From assembly GCA_963809875.1 (NCBI GenBank), contig CAWELC010000005.1:310001-374000 (forward strand): DNA of 64,000 bases, written 5' to 3'. The first letter of the stretch is position 1. Every line of letters begins with the position of its first letter. Positions 61,464-64,000 of this stretch are shown here, one piece after another. The position numbers and the translations under genes were made by a program. Source of the stretch: JAFGAS01 sp963809875. GTDB lineage: Bacteria; Desulfobacterota; Zymogenia; Zymogenales; Zymogenaceae. The notes beneath the pieces are model-generated. The model searched no databases and was not told where the DNA came from. It saw only the letters and a list, made by a program, of their open reading frames with translations.

Positions 61464-62661
61464 CGTCAAGAAAGTGGTGCTGGCCTATTCCGGGGGGCTG
61501 GATACCTCGGTCATTCTCACCTGGATCAAGGAAAACTACGGCGCCGAAGTCATCGCCTACACCGCAGACGTGGGCCAGGGCGATGTCGAAACGGCGGGAT
61601 TGAAGGAAAAGGCGTTTGCCACCGGAGCCGACAAGGTCTACGTGGAAGACCTCAGGGAGGAGTTCGTAAAGGACTTCGTCTTCCCGATGCTCAGGGCGAA
61701 CGCCATTTACGAAGGGACGTACCTGCTGGGCACGTCCATTGCCAGGCCGCTGATCGCCAAACGCCAGATCGAGATCGCCAGGATGGAAGGGGCCGATTCC
61801 GTCTGTCACGGCTGCACCGGAAAGGGCAACGACCAGGTCCGCTTCGAGATCGCCTACCTCACGCTGGAGCCCCACATCACCATCATCTCCCCCTGGCGGG
61901 AGTGGGAATTCAACTCGCGCAAGGCGCTTATCGACTATGCCCGGGATCGCAAGATCCCGATCACGGTGACGGCCAAAAAGCCCTACAGCACCGACCGCAA
62001 CCTCTTTCATATGAGCTTTGAGGGCGGGATCCTCGAGGATCCGTGGGCGGCGCCGCCCTCCGACATGTTCATGCTGACCGTATCGCCCCAGGATGCCCCG
62101 GATAAAGTCACGGCCGTAGAGCTCGAATACGACAAAGGGAACCCCGTGGCAATCAACGGCAAGAAGATGACGCCCGCCGAGATTCTGGTCTATCTCAACA
62201 AGGTCGGGGGAGAAAACGGGATCGGGCGGGTGGATATGGTGGAAAACCGCTACGTGGGTATCAAGTCCCGGGGCGTGTACGAGACCCCCGGCGGCACCAT
62301 CCTCCAGGCGGCCCACCGGGCGGTGGAATCCATCACCATGGACCGGGAGGTGATGTACCTGCGCGACGGGATGATTCCCGCGTACGCCCGTCTCATCTAC
62401 TTTGGCTACTGGTTTTCTCCGGAGCGGGATATGCTCCAGAAGGCGATCGACGAATCCCAGAAGAATGTCTCCGGGCACGTCCGGCTCGATTTATATAAGG
62501 GCAACGTTATCGTCTCGGGCCGAAGGTCCGACCAGACCCTCTATCACGGCGGATTCGCCACGTTCGACGAGGACGAGGTCTATTCCCAGCGGGACGCCAC
62601 CGGTTTCATCCGGCTCAATGCCCTGAGGCTGCGGATCAAGGCCCTCATGGGAATCGAGTGA
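61453..62661 (+). CDS. argG: Argininosuccinate synthase
   Basis: This enzyme joins citrulline and aspartate with ATP. The PP-loop AYSGGLDTS lies at residues 11-19, with IAYTADVGQGD, GCTGKGNDQVRFE and ERNLW-like SYSTDRNLFHMSFEGG segments (here YSTDRNLFHMSFEGGILED). At 402 residues it is of normal length. The start is TTG at 61453, inside the argF end. The start at 61453 fits better than later Met codons because the PP-loop follows at once. Confidence 0.96.
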   Translation: MKGNVKKVVLAYSGGLDTSVILTWIKENYGAEVIAYTADVGQGDVETAGLKEKAFATGADKVYVEDLREEFVKDFVFPMLRANAIYEGTYLLGTSIARPLIAKRQIEIARMEGADSVCHGCTGKGNDQVRFEIAYLTLEPHITIISPWREWEFNSRKALIDYARDRKIPITVTAKKPYSTDRNLFHMSFEGGILEDPWAAPPSDMFMLTVSPQDAPDKVTAVELEYDKGNPVAINGKKMTPAEILVYLNKVGGENGIGRVDMVENRYVGIKSRGVYETPGGTILQAAHRAVESITMDREVMYLRDGMIPAYARLIYFGYWFSPERDMLQKAIDESQKNVSGHVRLDLYKGNVIVSGRRSDQTLYHGGFATFDEDEVYSQRDATGFIRLNALRLRIKALMGIE

Positions 62662-62687
62662 CGAAAAGTGGGTAAGGGGACGCCGTC

Positions 62688-64000
62688 ATGAAGAAACCGT
62701 GGGCAGGGAGATTCGGGAAGGAGACCGATCGGGGGGTGGAAGAGTTTACCGCATCGGTCGCCTTTGACGCCGCCCTTTCCTCCTACGACATCGCCGGGAG
62801 CATAGCCCATGCCCGGACGCTGGCGCAGGCCGGCGTCATCAGCGGCGATGAGGCCGACCGTCTCGTGACCGCCCTGACACAGATCGGCGCCGAGATAGAG
62901 AAGGGAACCTTTGCCTTCCGGGACGACCTCGAGGACGTCCACATGAATATCGAGTCGGCCCTTAAGGAGCGCCTCGGGGATCTGGGGGGAAAGCTCCACA
63001 CGGGACGCAGCCGAAACGATCAGGTCTCGGTCGATACCCGCCTGTTCGTGAAAGACAGGGCGGGACAAGCCGGGGAGTGCTTGAAACGGCTGAGAAAGGT
63101 CATCCTCGACCGCGCGACGCAGCACCTCGACGCGATCATGCCCGGCTATACCCATCTCCAGCAGGCCCAGCCGGTGCTCTTATCCCACTGGCTGCTGGCG
63201 TACTGGGAGATGTTTTACCGGGACGGCGAGGCGGTTTCGGCAGGCAGCAGTCTCGGCGGACGTATCTCCGCTGGGCTCCGGCGCGCTGGCCGGCGTGCCG
63301 TACCCGCTCGATCGTGACTATACGGCGCGGCTCCTGGGTCTTTCAGGGCCGACGGCAAACAGCATGGACGCCGTCGCGGATCGGGACTTCGTCCTCGATT
63401 TCCTGTATGCCGCCGCCGTCGCCGCGATGCACCTCTCCCGGCTCTCGGAGGAGATCGTGATCTTTTCGTCGGCCGAGTTCGGCTACCTCGTCCTTCCCGA
63501 CGGCTACGCCACCGGCTCGTCGATCATGCCGCAGAAGAAGAACCCGGACGTGGCGGAGCTCGTCCGGGGCAAGACAGGCCGGGTTTACGGTGACCTTATC
63601 TCGCTTCTGGTCACGATGAAGGGACTCCCCATGACCTATAACCGGGATCTTCAGGAAGACAAGGAGCCGCTTTTTGATGCGGCACGAACGGTGATCGACT
63701 CGATCACCGTCACCGCGGGGATGCTGTCGGAGGTCACGTTCGATACCGGCCGGATGAGGAGCGCGCTCTCGGGGGGCTTCATTACCGCCACCGACTGCGC
63801 CGACTACCTGGTCGCCAAGGGGATGAGCTTCCGCGACGCCCACGAGACGGTGGGCAGGATGGTCATGCACCTTGAAAAAGAGGGTAAAAGATTTGCCGAT
63901 CTCGCTCCGGAAGAATTCAAAGAGTTTTCACCCCTCTTTGACGGGGACATCACCCGGACCCTCACCATGGAGGCGTCCGTCCGCGCCCGGTCGGTCTTCG
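62688..64000 (+). CDS. argH: Argininosuccinate lyase, one frameshift, 3' end beyond the window
   Basis: This enzyme cleaves argininosuccinate to arginine and fumarate. The first frame carries KPWAGRFGKETDRGVEEFTA, EDVHMNIESALKERLGD, HTGRSRNDQVSVDTRLF and MPGYTHLQQAQPVLLSHWL. Near 63255 one extra base shifts the frame, and DVSPLGSGALAGVPYPLDRD follows. The signature GSSIMPQKKNPD then supplies the catalytic serine loop. Sequence continues in frame to 64000 without a stop, about 440 residues, so only a short tail is missing. Confidence 0.95.

Overview
This 64 kb window is high-GC, densely coded bacterial chromosome. It suggests an anaerobic or fermentative Gram-negative, perhaps of the Deltaproteobacteria/Desulfobacterota type. 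The evidence is a glycyl-radical enzyme with its radical-SAM activase, several other radical-SAM proteins, a CoA-disulfide-reductase/rhodanese fusion, a DUF1858 redox protein, a V4R-domain protein, MurE with a meso-DAP-type motif, an RND/MMPL exporter and lipoprotein signals. The taxonomy is inference from gene content only. No rRNA or tRNA gene, CRISPR array, insertion sequence or prophage was seen.

Layout: 1-0.8 kb, a truncated lipoprotein start and a secreted protein with a tandem-duplicated domain. 1.0-3.6 kb (minus), a PflX-like radical-SAM protein, a PD-(D/E)XK-like protein and a DUF554 membrane protein. 3.7-6 kb, a patatin-like lipoprotein facing a thiamine pair (thiamine pyrophosphokinase and the ThiT importer subunit). 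6.1-10.4 kb, a glycyl-radical operon (enzyme, activase, FMN split-barrel protein) with promoter and terminator. 10.5-16.2 kb, a sulfurtransferase, a V4R protein, an agmatinase-family remnant, an acyltransferase, an SLC13 transporter and an aconitase/LeuC-type subunit. 16.3-18.0 kb, aspS. 18.3-35.5 kb, a complete division and cell-wall cluster: mraZ-rsmH-ftsL-ftsI-murE-murF-mraY-(PilZ-like ORF)-murD-ftsW-murG-murC-murB-ftsQ-ftsA-ftsZ. It has a strong promoter followed by an unusually long 10-bp periodic array, probably the MraZ operator.

35.5-41 kb: a radical-SAM protein, a degenerate CPBP-like membrane protein, a TPR protein and a TIM-barrel glycosidase-like protein. 41-43.5 kb (minus): ECF sigma factor, zinc-finger anti-sigma factor and two Spy/CpxP/ZraP-type periplasmic proteins, a likely envelope or metal stress module. 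43.6-52 kb: a DUF1571 protein, CoA-disulfide reductase, HXXEE protein, acyl-CoA ligase, a coupled hydantoinase-like/corrinoid-activation-like pair and a DUF1858 protein. 52.4-55 kb: an RND/MMPL exporter. 55.2-58.2 kb: xerC-hslV-hslU. 58.3-64 kb: argB-argD-argF-argG-argH, with argH running off the end. With argB to argH the cell can take N-acetylglutamate to arginine apart from the argC and deacetylation steps, which are not in view.

A major caveat is that at least 20 single-base frame breaks interrupt otherwise well-conserved genes, including essential ones (rsmH, murC, murB, ftsQ, ftsA). Intact homologous sequence continues immediately in another frame each time. I read these mostly as assembly or sequencing indels, and I annotate each affected gene across its whole span.
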